DNA of 64,000 bases, taken from Gari tellinella. Its lineage: Eukaryota; Mollusca; Bivalvia; Cardiida; Psammobiidae. The notes below the pieces were generated by a model. The model did not search any database. It worked only from the letters and a program-made list of their open reading frames with translations, and had not been told where the DNA came from. Where the stretch lies: positions 49,639,623-49,703,622 of the forward strand of contig OV277861.1 in the NCBI GenBank assembly GCA_922989275.2. The letters are read 5' to 3'. This document shows positions 21,888 to 33,210 of this stretch, one piece after another; position 1 is the first letter of the stretch, and each line of letters begins with the position of its first letter. The position numbers and the translations under genes are program-made.

Positions 21888-22110
21888 TTAACTCTTGGCA
21901 TGCTGGGATTTTTTTCATCTGCAACAAATGTTATCAGCTACTGTTCTAAAATCAGAATTGTCCAAATTTCCTTTTCAAAGCAGGGTCAGGGTGTCAAACA
22001 GTTTGGATCCTGACGAGTCTTATATATTATGCAGCACCTCATTAGGATCCAAGCTGTTTGCAAAGGTATACACTGTGGGACATATCCACAGCTAGTATGA
22101 AAAGAGTTAT
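21888..22110 (+). mobile_element. MITE-B copy
   Basis: TTAACTCTTGGCATGCTGGG to AGCTAGTATGAAAAGAGTTA, with the CAGGGTCAGGGTGTCAAACA arm and a broken core 2. Confidence 0.7.
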
Positions 22111-22992
22111 TTTCCGCACAGATTTTGGTTATTACCAGCCTTTAAACCAAAGGCCACCAGGTTGCAATAATATTCTGGTTAGACTAACCGCTCCTGGTAT
22201 CTACACTACAATCAAACCTGTTTTTAAGCATCCATTTATTGGAGGCTCCATATTCAGGCAGTAATACATAGCCTATATTTCTATAACAGAAAAAGGGTAA
22301 AAAAGAAAACTCACTTCTGCATTAACTTTTGCACTTCTAAACTTAATAAATTTCAGTCGGCCATTTTTGCAAGACACAAATTATCTGTCTCAAATTAGAC
22401 TAAATTACTCCCCTTTGCTATAAGAACAAAGAAGGGGGTATTTTTAGACTTTTTCATAAATGTGAAATTGAATTTTTACCAAGAAACAGACAATTTTCCT
22501 ACAAAGTTTATGTAATATCCTTGCTTTTCATATACCATTTCTATGGTAAACATAGGCATTTTCATGGTAAACAAGTAAAATTTTTAAACCAAAAGTAAAC
22601 TATACACTGCGTTCATCTGTCAAAGTGAGTACATCCCTTTACCAACACGAAACAATACACATGCACTTATCACGATATCAGATAAGTTGTTATCATTTAA
22701 AAGAATTCAAACAGTTAAGAAACAAGATATATGCAGTAAATATAGTGTGGGAAAGTTTTTGAATTGATTTAAGCGGCTACACATAGTGTGGCAAAGCACA
22801 TGCGCTCTCACTGACTACCGATGTGTTGAAATATCACATACGCATTTAGCATTGAAAGTTTGTTAGTGTTTTTCCATGCTTCTTTATCCAATATTTGTTT
22901 ACACGTACTAGTATGTCTTCCTTGGCATTTTTAGACTTCTGGCCAAACACCTGATGAATGCTCAAAATCTACTCAAACAGTATGTGGTCTGC
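22111..22992. other. No gene seen
   Basis: This stretch has none of the recurrent repeats. It is AT-rich with dispersed short frames only. CATTTTCATGGTAAACAAGT and CTATGGTAAACATAGGC near 22545-22575 form a small local duplication. Confidence 0.4.
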
Positions 22993-22993
22993 C

Positions 22994-23216
22994 TAACCCA
23001 TTACTCCATAGATACACATTTTTACGTCTTTTAATTTATTCCTCCACTGTAGAAATAGTTCTAATTTGTGCACCATAAGATAATGTTTTCTTTATCCTAG
23101 CAGATGGTAGCTTAAATCAGGCTGAAAGTAAAGTGGAATGTACCTTCAGACACCTGCGTCAAGTGGTCACCTAGCTATCTTCAAGACAAGAAACAGGCTA
23201 TGGGGTAATTGGTAAA
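22994..23216 (+). mobile_element. MITE-A copy, hairpin partly deleted
   Basis: Starts TAACCCATTACTCCATAGAT and ends CTATGGGGTAATTGGTAAA. The core-1 left arm is present, but much of the right arm is missing. Confidence 0.65.
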
Positions 23217-23536
23217 ATTCAGATATGGATCCTGTAAATTTATAAGGTTGAAACTAAACAGCAAACAGTCTGTAGTAGGAGTTAGACAAAGTATTGATGG
23301 AGGAATGAATGGATGGACAAACAGATGAATGAAAAGACAGATGCCCTACATTGTGATGAAATGCATCATAATTGCATTTTACAGACATCAGCACAACTTC
23401 TTATTCTATCACAAGTTTTCACACCATACAACTTTGTTCAACCTAGATTTAGATAACTTATCACCTGACAAAACCCAGATTTCAAAGCAATTATAATTTG
23501 AGTTTTGTAGATTTGGTAGATGATGGTTGTAACTTG

Positions 23537-23763
23537 TAACTCTTTGCATGCTAGCGGTGGATATATGTGCCACAGTGATTACCTTTGCAAACAGTTTGGA
23601 TCCAGATGAGACGCCGCGTAACGCAGCGTCTCATCAGGATCCAAACTGTTTGCCATTCTGACCCTGTATTTAAAAGAAATTGATGAAAATTCGTTTTTTA
23701 GAACAGTTGCAGACAACAATTATTGTTGCAGATGAAAAAATTACCCAGCATGCAAAGAATTAA
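23537..23763 (-). mobile_element. MITE-B, intact
   Basis: TAACTCTTTGCATGCTAGCG to ACCCAGCATGCAAAGAATTAA in reverse orientation. A perfect core-2 hairpin lies at about 23588-23652 with GCCGCGTAACGCAGC at its tip. The arms GCCACAGTGATTACCTTTG and AATTATTGTTGCAGATG are conserved. Confidence 0.8.
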
Positions 23764-24022
23764 AATTATTATGTGTTTGTGTTTTGTGTACCTTAGACTA
23801 GGCATTAAGGCAGGCAAACTAGTGTAACAGTCAAACTGAGACTCCATTACGACCACTAATTTAAATGATTAGAAGGTGTTTAATAAGACAGTTGACTCCC
23901 TTTAGGAGCTTTCTGTCTTACTGACACCTTACTTTGCCTTTAGTTTAGTTTAAACAATATTTTATTCAGAAGAAAAGAATTAATTGGACTACAGGCAAAG
24001 CCTATGTGAGTCCGCTTTGCCT

Positions 24023-24192
24023 TTAACCCATATGTACCTAAAAAAACACGCTTTTTATGCCTTTAATTTATTCCTCCACTGCAAAAGCAAGTTTCAATTT
24101 ATTCAGTAATGCACCATACAAAATATTTTCTGTATACTATACCTGCATGCAGGTGGTAGCAGCAGGCTGAATTAAAGTAAAGCAGAATGTGC
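24023..24192 (+). mobile_element. MITE-A, truncated by the next copy
   Basis: TTAACCCATATGTACC and the TTTATTCCTCCACTGC arm run into the first half of core 1 (GTAAAGCAGAATGTGC). It stops exactly where another TTAA-initiated copy starts. Confidence 0.6.
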
Positions 24193-24685
24193 TTTAACCC
24201 CGGATTACCCCATAAATACCTCTTTTACGCCTTTACCTTATTCCTCCACTGAAGAAAATAATTCCAATTTATACAGTCATGAATTTGTATCATAAGAAAT
24301 AGTTTATTATCTTCTAGCAGATGGTAGATCATGTAAAGCAGGCTGAAAGTAAAGCAGAATGCACCTTATCAATATGATGCATTCTGCTTTACTTTCAACC
24401 TGCTTTCATTGATCATCTTTCTTCAAAACTAGAAACGAGCTATGGCACTGGGGGCCGTTACTAGGTATTACGATGAAATGTTACTCTATGACAACCTATA
24501 TGGGTATTATAACAAATTTGTATTGCTACGAAGGCAACTTTGTTTTCGTAGACAAACATTTCTCACTATATACACTGACTTCGTAGCAATACAAATCTGT
24601 TATAATACCTATATATAGGTTGTCGTAGCTATACAGTTTGATGGTAATACATAGTTAGCCCCCCATGTATGGGGTAACGGGTTTA
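24193..24685 (+). mobile_element. MITE-A split by a nested insertion
   Basis: The left end TTAACCCCGGATTACCCCAT, core 1 at about 24341-24406, and the right end up to GAAACGAGCTATGG are followed by 222 bp of foreign DNA. The right end then resumes as TATGGGGTAACGGGTTTA. Confidence 0.75.
24446..24667. mobile_element. 222-bp palindromic MITE with TATGG target duplication
   Basis: CACTGGGGGCCGTTACTAGG is mirrored by TAGTTAGCCCCCCATG. The inner arms (CTATATGGGTATTATAACAA, GTATTGCTACGAAG and inverses) make the whole element one hairpin. TATGG occurs at 24441-24445 and 24668-24672. The host MITE-A end is continuous once the insert and one TATGG are removed, which defines the insertion exactly. Confidence 0.8.
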
Positions 24686-24807
24686 CATCAAGGGCTGATA
24701 ACTAGAGCCTAAACAATAATATGTATTTAGGCTTTGCCTATGGACGGAAAAAAGCAAAATTATACTAATGAAAACGGAATAGATCTATCACCAGTGTGTA
24801 TCAGTTC

Positions 24808-24872
24808 GTTGTGTATTCCAGATCACACTCGAGGCTACGCCTCTCGTAACTGAGATCTGGATTACACAACCG
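24808..24872. repeat. Hairpin near a TGACGTCA palindrome
   Basis: CGTTGTGTATTCCAGATCAC is mirrored by AGATCTGGATTACACAACCG around GAGGCTACGCCTC. TGACGTCA lies about 170 bp downstream (25045-25052). No TIR was identified. Confidence 0.5.
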
Positions 24873-25133
24873 ACTCGAATTTTTATTTTATACCTAAATT
24901 GTTTGGGACAAGATCTATATGTTGTTAAACCAAATAATCAAATAGATCTATAAGCACCCGAGTATACAATGTTAAAAGTTAAAACTCCTCCGTACGCCTA
25001 ATGCAATCTGAAACTATTTTTGGAAGTCATATGACCACCAATAATGACGTCATTATTTATATTGATGGCGTATTGGTTATCCGTTATTTTTATCGGTTCG
25101 ATTGAGAAGTAGATTGTTGTAAATAACGTTCAT

Positions 25134-26188
25134 TTAAGGTGGTTCGACAGCGGGCGGCCCGCATCTCGAGTTCCGGATATGCTGATGACTTTCACCTGAT
25201 CTTTGCGGCACATGCTTATAGTAGAAAATATGGATAAAGAAAAGTTTGATGTTACTCAGTGTCTGCTCTGTTAGCGCAGTGGATACGGTGATAGACTTGC
25301 AATCCAAAGGTTCTAGGTTCGATTCCCACTCGGTTCAAAACTTTTTTTTTAACAAATTGTCTGATTTTAGTGACTAGTCATTTTATAACGCAGTGATCAA
25401 AGGACAGGCTATGTTTAGTTAAGTAATAATGAATAATATCAGATGCAAGTATAGTCAAGTGACAGCTAAATTTGTGAGTATTTATAGCCTATATGACAGA
25501 TGGCAGCTTAACACAGGACAAAAATAATGCTAAAAGATAGATCCTAAAGGAGCTTTTATGCATTACTTTTGTTATACATTAAGCAGTCACTTGCCTTTAA
25601 AGATCTACAGGCTACCGTTTTCAATGGTCCCTTATTACAGGTTTGACTTATGGTATTATTTAGAGCTGACGGCATTTTAAAGTTGAACTCAAGGGAGGTT
25701 ACTCGTTTTGTGTTTTACATTTTGTCAGAATTTCAGGAAATTATGTATAAAATGTAAATTCCACTGTAGATTTTCATTAAATTTTTGTGACTAGTAGAAT
25801 TAAGTTATATCTATCTAATAAGAGTAAAATAAGTGTACGTTAAACAGCTAGATTTTTTGTAATTTGAGATTTTCAGAATTTGACTTTTTTTAAATATTGA
25901 TATTTCCAACAAATATGTCATAAAATACTTTTGTTTGCCCAATATCTTATAGTCTATGTACAGTTTACTTGAATGTACAGAAATTATTGAGTTATATCAT
26001 TTTTTAAAGAAAATATTCCTGTTTATCAAAAAAGGAGCTTTTTTCGACAAAAGGTCCTGTCAGAAAAAAACGGCACTGTAACTTTTTTTTATTTTAACGA
26101 TTTTTCACTCTCCATATGGTATATTTCAATTTAATCAAGGTTTCAAAGAATTCTGACACAGAATAAGCTGACCTGTGAACCACCTTAA
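25134..26188. mobile_element. 1-kb TTAA-flanked TIR element with an internal tRNA-like promoter
   Basis: TTAAGGTGGTTCGACAG at the left and CTGTGAACCACCTTAA at the right are inverted ends bounded by TTAA. Near the left end lies a tRNA-like segment, described separately. The rest is T-rich (TTTTTGTGACTAG, AAAAAACGGCACTGTAAC) with no significant ORF. The combination of DNA-transposon ends with Pol III boxes is unusual. Confidence 0.6.
25262..25336 (+). promoter_or_regulatory. tRNA-like sequence with Pol III A and B boxes
   Basis: TAGCGCAGTGG fits the A-box consensus and GGTTCGATTCC is an exact B box, about 45 bp apart. Between them ACTTGCAATCC would place a GCA anticodon in a loop. However, the anticodon, T and acceptor stems have mismatches, so a working tRNA is unlikely. 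A T-run (CTTTTTTTTTAAC, about 25342) just downstream could terminate Pol III. Confidence 0.6.
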
Positions 26189-26529
26189 GCGTTTATGGGT
26201 ATGAATTGAACTGTTTGAAGCTTTGTCCTTTGGAGAAAATCATTTCAAGTGAGTGTTGGGGGTTATTCATGCTTAAAATGGTTTAAAAATAGCACCGAAA
26301 TCGGGAATTCCGAAACGTCACGCACAACTCTTCGTAAAAGCCGTGACGTCATCATCCAAGATGTCAGCCCCCATGTTTTGTAGTTGCCTAGTTTTGAGGA
26401 AATTATTCACGCGCAAATCAAACACTTTTCAAAGTCTGTCAGTGATTGAATAAAATTGGAATACCTTTGATTTTATCATGCATTACTTAAGAACGTATTA
26501 CTGAAATTGAAGCCTTTTTTAGCATTTCC

Positions 26530-27310
26530 TAATATGTCAAGGGCAGATAACTATTGCCACAATGATTAGATTTCAACAAGAATTGCACTCTTTTGAGAAC
26601 CTATAGCTATATACTTTGTGTTCAAGTATAATCAAAATTCATTGAAAAACTGTAGTTGCAAGAGTGTAAATGCTGTTAGATAATGGCATTTTCAGCAATT
26701 CAAGGGTAGATAACTCTTGATCTATTCATCAGATTTCAACCATAATCACATTTACTCGAACTCTTATGGTCATATACAATCTCAGCAAGTTTGAAAAAGA
26801 CAGAATAAAAATTGTTGCCTCTAGAGTGTAAATACCGTTAAATATGACATTTTCAGCAATTCAAAGGTAAATAACTCTGGACATATTAGTTGGATTTCAA
26901 CCATAATCAAACTCATCTGAACTCTTATAGTCATATACAATCTGAGCAAGTTTGAGATAGATTGGCTAAATATTATGACCCTTAATATGGCATTTTCAAC
27001 AATTCAAAGGTAGATAACTCTTGATCAATTGGTCTGATTTGAACCATACTTAAACTCATCTGAACTCTTATGGTAGTATATACAATCTGAGCATGTTTGA
27101 GAAAGATTGGATAAATATTGTGAGCTCTAGAGTGTAAACACTGTTAAATATGGCACTTTCAGCCATTCAGAGGTATATAACTCCAGACCAATTAGTCAGA
27201 TTTCAACCATAATCTACCTCATCCAAACTCTTATGGTCATATACAATCTGAGCAAGTTTGAGAAAGATTGTATAAATATTGTGGCCTCTAGAGTGTAAAC
27301 ACTAAAATTG
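26530..27310 (+). repeat. Tandem array of about 143-159-bp units
   Basis: TTTCAGCAATTCAA-type phrases start at about 26690, 26850, 26994 and 27148. Each is followed by TAGATAACTCTTGATC, TTTCAACCATAATC, CATCTGAACTCTTATGG and TATACAATCTGAGCAAGTTT. A fifth, poorer unit precedes them. Confidence 0.7.
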
Positions 27311-27455
27311 TTGATGACTGACGATGCACGACAGACGCCGGACATTGAAGGATTGCAAAAGCTTACCCTGCTTTTTGGATCCCATTGACTTTGTTGTCAC
27401 CCTGCTTTAACTCATTACGGTAATACCCCAAAGACATGCTAGCGCAGGTGAGCTA
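27311..27455 (+). repeat. R1-type right end attached to the tandem array
   Basis: GACTGACGATGCACGACAGA and GCGCAGGTGAGCTATAA resemble the R1 right end. CCCATTGACTTTGTTGTCAC inside it occurs inverted at about 35424-35443, so part is shared with another repeat. Confidence 0.45.
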
Positions 27456-27579
27456 TAAATCAGTCAACCAGAAAAGTTGAAGAAAAAAAATCTTCCTTTT
27501 ATGTCCATCTCACCTGGTTTGGCAAAGATTCAGTGGGAATGATCACTAAAACAGATGTCAGCTAGCTTATTTAGGTAAC

Positions 27580-27700
27580 ACATTACCCCATAGGCAGTTT
27601 CTAGTTTTGAAATAGGTGACCACTTTAAAAGCCGGTTGAATTAAAGTAATGCACATTCTCATCTACTTTCAGACAGCTTTAAGCTATTTTTATATCTGCT
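27580..27700 (-). mobile_element. MITE-A half copy
   Basis: CATTACCCCATAGGCAGTTT and AATAGGTGACCACTTTAAAA give the right end and a collapsed core 1 in reverse orientation. Confidence 0.45.
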
Positions 27701-27739
27701 AAAATGAAGCAAATAATTTTTATCATTCATATAAATTTA

Positions 27740-27860
27740 CAGGGGCGTAGCTTGGAAGAAATGTATGTGTATAGGCCTAATATGTCTTGGGGGTCCTCCC
27801 TCCAGGAAAAAAATTGATCGTAGAACGTCAGAAATGCGTTTTGACGTATATCTAGAAGGA
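27740..27860 (+). mobile_element. Left end of a CAGGGGCGTAGC element
   Basis: CAGGGGCGTAGCTTGGAAGA matches the left end of the 33211-35036 element. GTCTTGGGGGTCCTCCCTCC is the degenerate internal GGGGTCCGGGGG motif. Confidence 0.45.
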
Positions 27861-28458
27861 ATAAACATGTTTCTAGAAGCATGATTTTTGTATGATATAT
27901 AGATCTAATATCATTTTGAACGTTATACTGACGATCGTGTTACTTCGTCATTCAGTATGATATCACTCTACAAAATGAATGGACCATATATTAAGAATCA
28001 TCTACCCTAGATATAGCCTGTACAATGAGTAAGCTTGTATGTAAAGTATGTCTATACATTTAGAGGCATCTTTCGGGTTAAGACGTTGATTCAAGAGTAA
28101 TCATAAAATGGAAATAGTCTGATAATGCTACTTGTAACCCCGTGCATGTGGACCATATATACACGGGGTAGTAGCCTTGTCCCAGAGTAATTAAGTGGAA
28201 TCTGGACTGCACATACTTCCCCATTGTTGGACGATACACGTAGTTTGTAGTTAAATGTTGAGACGAAGTGGCAACGAAATCTAGACCATTCATCTGCCAC
28301 TGGCGTTCAAGTGAAGTACTCATACAAACTCTATGTATCGTCCACGAATGCGGGAATATAGTCAGTTTCAATCACTTAATGCCATGATCCCGCGACTGTT
28401 AAAGTACATAATATTATATCTAGCAATTATCTAAATTAAATGCGAATGATTTAAGAAA
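27861..28458. other. No recognised gene; overlapping open frames
   Basis: Two minus-strand frames (28078-28371 and 28091-28300) overlap over about 210 bp. I recognise no family. A spliced exon or chance are both possible; chance is more likely. Confidence 0.3.
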
Positions 28459-29452
28459 CAAGAGGCCCATGCGAGCCTAAATATCGCTCACCTGGAAAAA
28501 CCAACACAAGGGTCACATAACCCCTAGTATGGGATCACTTTTCACCCCAGAGACATAATTTTCATTGAAAAAATCTATTTTTAGCTCCTGTGACCTAGAT
28601 ATGCACATGACCGGAACCATATTTACACTATTGGTTAAGGGCTTCTACAAGTGTCATCATGCCAAATATCAAAGCTTTGACCATATTAGTTTCAGAGGTA
28701 AAGATGTTTGTTGATTTCACTATATAACTCTATGTAAATTTACGACCCCCGGGGCGGGGTCATTTTTTACCCCAGGGACATAATTTGAACAATCTTGATA
28801 GAGGACCTTAAGACAATTCTTTGTGCCAAATATCTAAGCTCAGGGTACTGTGGTTTCAGACAAGAAGATTTTTTAAGTTTTCATTGAAAAATCTATTTTT
28901 AGCTCCTGTGACCTAGATATGCAACGGACCAAAACCATATTTACAATATTGGTTAAGGGCTTCTAGAAGAATCATCATGCCAAATATCAAAGCTCTGGCC
29001 ATATTAGTTTCAGAGAAAAAGATATTTAAAGATTTCACTATATAACTCTATGTAAATTTACGACCCCCGGGCGGGGTCATTTTTTACCCCATTTTTTACC
29101 CAGGGACAATCTTGATAGAGGACCTAGAGATGATTCTTTGTGCCAAATATCTAAGCTCAGGGTACTGTGGTTTCAGACAAGAAGATTTTTTAAGTTTTCA
29201 TTGAAAAAATCTTTATTTAGCTCCTGTGACCTAGATATGTAACGGTCCGGAAATATTTGAACAACTTTGAAAGAGGACCATATAAGGATCATTCAGACCA
29301 AGTTTGGTAAAAATCTGTCCAGTAGTTTCGGAGGAGATGTCGTTTAAAAGAAATTGTTGACGACGAACGGACGAACGGACGGACGAACGAACAACGATGG
29401 ACAGAGGATGATCAAAATAGCTCACCTTGGCACTACGTGCCAGGTGAGCTAA
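28459..29452 (+). repeat. R1 copy with internal tandem duplication
   Basis: CAAGAGGCCCATGCGAGCCT and TATCGCTCACCTGG open it; TAGCTCACCTTGGCACTACG and CCAGGTGAGCTAA close it. The GACCCCCGGGGCGGGGTCAT / TATTTTTAGCTCCTGTGACC block occurs about three times at 300-330-bp spacing. A GGACGAACGGACGG microsatellite precedes the right end. Confidence 0.7.
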
Positions 29453-29581
29453 AAACAAGTTTCCTGCATTCCTACCAACATCGATGTCCATGGTCATTTG
29501 CATATGAATCAGTGCAAGTGAAGACAGAAAGACATTCGCAGGGCCATAGAAAGCAAAATGCGATGTGTTGGTGGGTGCACA

Positions 29582-30285
29582 GGTCAGGGGTGGAGCTAGA
29601 CGGATTGGTGTACGCATTCTTACAAGGGGGTTAGGGACATGCTCCCCGGGATTTGTTTTTATTCCTAGATGGTCTCTGGCGCGTTCTAAGGGCGTTCCCC
29701 GCATTGCAAACAGGTATCATATAAACATATATCTCTATAATTATGTAAAAATAATCAACTCAAAATAACATAATTATTGGATCTAGAAAATACCTTTTTC
29801 GACAAGTTGCCTTTCCAGCCATTCGTCTGTAATCCCCACCCCTATCCAGAAGGATTCGTAAACTGCTCTTATGAGGATGTGTGTGGATTTGGAGGGGTTG
29901 GGGGGGGGGGGGGGGGGGGGGGGGATCCGGGAGCATGCTCCCCTGGGAAAATTATATCATGCTCCCCTGGGAAAATTATATTCCTAGATGGTCTCTGGTG
30001 CGTTCTGGGGGAGGTTCGTGCATTAAAAAATTGTATAATACTTTACACAAATCTATGTAAAACAAATCTATGTAAAAATTCGAATCAAAATAACAAATTA
30101 TTTAATTTAGAATAATATTTTTCGACATTATGTATTCCAGCAGTTAATTTCTAACCCCTACTATATACCACTCTAATTAGTGTACGCATTCTTAATAGAG
30201 GGTTGGGTCCGGGGGCATGCCTTCCTGTGAACATTTCTATTCCTACATGGTCTCTGGTGCGTTTTGAGGGCGTTTCAGGCATTCA
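29582..30285 (+). repeat. Degenerate GGGGCATGCTCCCC repeat units with a poly-G run
   Basis: ACATGCTCCCCGGGA, GAGCATGCTCCCCTGGGAAA and GGGGGCATGCCTTCCTGTGA, each followed by TTATTCCTAGATGGTCTCTGG-like sequence and a GCGTT phrase, mark three or more diverged units at about 29635, 29929 and 30210. An uninterrupted G-run lies at about 29900-29923. An open frame across the G-run encodes only low-complexity glycine. Confidence 0.5.
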
Positions 30286-30450
30286 ATCCAGGTAAAATAT
30301 TTACATTTTAAGATCAAGGTCGTTTTACTTATTATTGGGGGAGCAGGTATTCGTTTCATGGAACCGAATAACCATATGGCAGCAAACATGCAGTGGTACA
30401 AGTCCTTGTTCGGTTGTTTTTTGTTTTTGATTTTGTATTCTTACTAGATA

Positions 30451-30643
30451 CAGGGTTCTAGATAAGGGGAGTATTTCAAAAATTAAAATCTTTATTTCTG
30501 CTTTAAACCCTATGGTGTCACTACTCATTAGAATCGTCTCTTCGAGACGATTCTAATGAGTAGTAACGCCATAGGATTTGGTGCTGATATAAGTGAGAAA
30601 ATGCTGGATTTGTTTAGTTTACTCCCCCTTATCTGGAACCCTG
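30451..30643 (-). mobile_element. MITE-C, intact, minus orientation
   Basis: CAGGGTTCTAGATAAGGGGA to CTTATCTGGAACCCTG with a perfect core-3 hairpin at about 30522-30562. AAACCCTATGGTGTCAC lies on the left, which gives the orientation. Confidence 0.8.
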
Positions 30644-31084
30644 CGTACAGTACTTCAATTACATCGCATTTTACTCAACTGAATTATAAAGAAACACATG
30701 TCAGATACTGGGAATATCTGAATAACCGTGTGGAGGACGGGTACCCAGGGACTGAAGACATGGTGGTCAGGATCTTCTTGGTATCCTCATCGATAGAGGG
30801 TACTATAAGATATCCGACGTCGGGATAATTCAGAACATTTTCAGAAATGATAAATTATGTTTACATGTTATAATCACAGAATTATACACTGACGGAATCG
30901 AAACCTTGTGCTATATCGTAAATCTCGTGCGGCGCATACGAGACTCGCGAGACTTGATAAGAGACTGTCTATCGGTAGTCAATATGATAAATGTGTGTTT
31001 TTGAAGCATTGTTCACGGGTTTATATTCCCGTGAATGGATAGGAATGTCCACTAAGTCGTTTAAATCCTATAAAATGTCTATAA
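30644..31084. other. No gene seen
   Basis: Unrecognised DNA. CGTGCGGCGCATACGAGACT and TTCCCGTGAATGG are locally GC-richer but have no repeat partner that I can find. Confidence 0.4.
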
Positions 31085-32050
31085 CAAGAGCCCCATGGGG
31101 CATATGTCGCTCACCTGAGAATAGCTGTACATCAAAATGGAGATAATGATTTAAGTCCAGGACGGGGTCATTTTTTACCCGAGGGGCATAATTTGAACAA
31201 TCTTGATAGAGGACCTGTAGATGATGCTATGTTCCAAATATCTAAGATCAGGGTACTAGGGTTCTAGACAAGAAGATTTTTTTAAAGTTTCCATTGAAAA
31301 AATCTATTTTTAGCTCCTGTGACCTACATATGCAACAGACTGGAACCATTTGAACAAAATAGATAAAGGACATCTAGAAGTAACACCATGCCGAATATCA
31401 AAGCTCTGGCTATATTAGCTTCAGAAAAGAAGACGTATGAAAACTGTGACCCCCGGAGTGGGGCTAATTTTGACCCCAGGGGCATAATTTGTACAAACTT
31501 GATAGAGGACCTGTAGATGATATGCAATCGACCAGAACCATTTGAACCTTATTGGTATAGGACATCTTAAAGTGTCACCAAGCCAGATATCAAAGCTCTG
31601 GCCATATTAGTTTCAGAGGAGAAGACATTTGAAAATTTCACTATATAACTCTATGTTAAACTGTGACCCCCTGGGCGGGGCCAATTTTGACCCCAGGGGC
31701 ATAGTTTGTAGTTTGATAGAGGACCTGTAGATGATGCTATGTGACAAATGTCTAAGATCTGGCCCTTGTAGTTTCAGACAAGAAGATTTTTTAAGATTTC
31801 CTTATTTTTTCACTTGGTTGCCATGGCAACCAGAGTTCTACATTGTTTTTAATTCTTTGAACAATTTTGAAAGAACTTGACCCAAGGAACATTCGTGTAA
31901 AGTTTGGTTGAAATCTTTTCAGCGGTATATGAGGAGATGTCATTTGAAGCAATTGTTAAAGACAACAATGACTGTATAAAGTGAAATATTTTCTTCTGTG
32001 GAAGAATAAATTAAAGACATAAAAAAGAATACGTATGGGTTAATAGGTTA
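31085..32050 (+). repeat. R1 copy joined to a MITE-A end
   Basis: CAAGAGCCCCATGGGGCATA opens R1, and the body runs to GCAATTGTTAAAGACAAC. The usual right end is replaced at about 31968 by a MITE-A reverse outer arm (CTGTGGAAGAATAAATTAAA ... GGGTTAATAGGTTAA). Confidence 0.6.
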
Positions 32051-32065
32051 ATAAATATCATTATT

Positions 32066-32580
32066 TACATTTTCTAAATATAAGAAACTATATGTAAATG
32101 AGTGGCAAATAGTTTGGATCCAGATTAGAAGCAGCATTATGTGGCATCTGACCTGGATCCATACTGTTTATGGCCAAGAATTAATTGTGGACTGATAGAC
32201 AGAAAGATAAACAAACAAACAAAACACAAACAAACAAACAGACAGACCAAAAGTAATATGCCTCGAACTAAGTTGTGCTTGAGCATAAAATAGCAGACAT
32301 CACTTTCATTTCTGTTATGTATCTCAGTGACCTGAGTTCAGAGCTAGCTATGGGTCAGTTATGCAATTGCAGACGGTCTCAGAGAGAAATGACTATTATT
32401 ATGCTGAACTGTTGTCTGCTCCAATGTTTGTATGTGAAATATGTAAAAAATAATAACTTATATTTTCTAAATATAAGAAAAAATGTAAATGAGTGGCAAA
32501 TAGTTTAGATCCAGATTAGATGCAGCATTATGTGGCATCTGACCTGGATCCAAACTGTTTGCAAAAATGTTGCATTTAGT
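32066..32580 (+). repeat. Directly duplicated core-2 segment
   Basis: TTTTCTAAATATAAGAAA, AATGAGTGGCAAATAGTTT and the hairpin ATCCAGATTAGA..GGCATCTGACCTGGATCC occur at about 32067-32168 and again at about 32460-32562. AAACAAACAAAC repeats and a TTAA-element left arm (GCTGAACTGTTGTCTGCTCC) lie between. Confidence 0.55.
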
Positions 32581-32679
32581 ATAAGGGTAGCTTCTTAGCC
32601 TGGAAGATACAATGCGTCTGTATAAAACGGATCATTAGAGAGTTTTTACTGTCAGACCTGCATCAAAAAGCACTGATAT

Positions 32680-33044
32680 GGCCAGGGTTGAGTCAAATTT
32701 GATCCTAGGGTTTTGATTTTTTACAATTTTGAAAGTGATTTAGTAGAAGATACTATTCATGCAATATCTAAGGTGTGGGAACAGTGGTTTTTTACAAAAA
32801 ACTTGTTTAAAGTTTTTCACTTTTTTTAATAAATTTCAATAAGTAGTCCACTTTAAAGTTTCATTTTAACAATTTCTGTAGAGAAGCATCCAAGGAACAC
32901 CGTGAGCAAATTAGTTTTTTCCTCAGACTCACGGTTTCAGAGGAGTTGTCGCTTGAAGTAAATTTGAACGGACGGACAGACGGACGACGGACGGCGGGCG
33001 ATCACAACAGCTCACCTTGAGCCTTCGGCTCAGGTGAGCTAAAA
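32680..33044 (+). repeat. R1 right-end fragment
   Basis: Diverged body (TTTTTCACTTTTTTTAATAA), then GGACGGACAGACGGACGACG, then CAGCTCACCTTGAGCCTTCG and GGCTCAGGTGAGCTAA. The left half is missing. Confidence 0.55.
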
Positions 33045-33210
33045 ACACACGAGTCGGTAAATATCACGCCAGAAATAGCGGATAACGGGGCAAAAAGTGA
33101 GGATGTTGTCACGTGACACATAATCTCGCAAAATTCAACCGCCGCGAGAGCTCAGATGCTCGCCTATTCAACTTCGCTTAGTTGCTATTCCGTTTTGTAT
33201 AATTCCGTGT

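Noticed and set aside
25262..25336. A functional tRNA gene with GCA anticodon
   Set aside because: A and B boxes are good, but acceptor, anticodon and T stems contain mismatches, so no cloverleaf can be drawn.
28078..28371. 97- and 69-residue overlapping minus frames as a gene
   Set aside because: No recognisable motif, no splice context checked convincingly, and two frames open at once argue for chance.
29231..29704. 157-residue minus frame
   Set aside because: Spans the R1 right end and its GGAC microsatellite; no domain and atypical composition.
29777..30115. Plus-strand frame with a long glycine run
   Set aside because: Crosses a poly-G tract and degenerate GGGGCATGC repeats; no domain.
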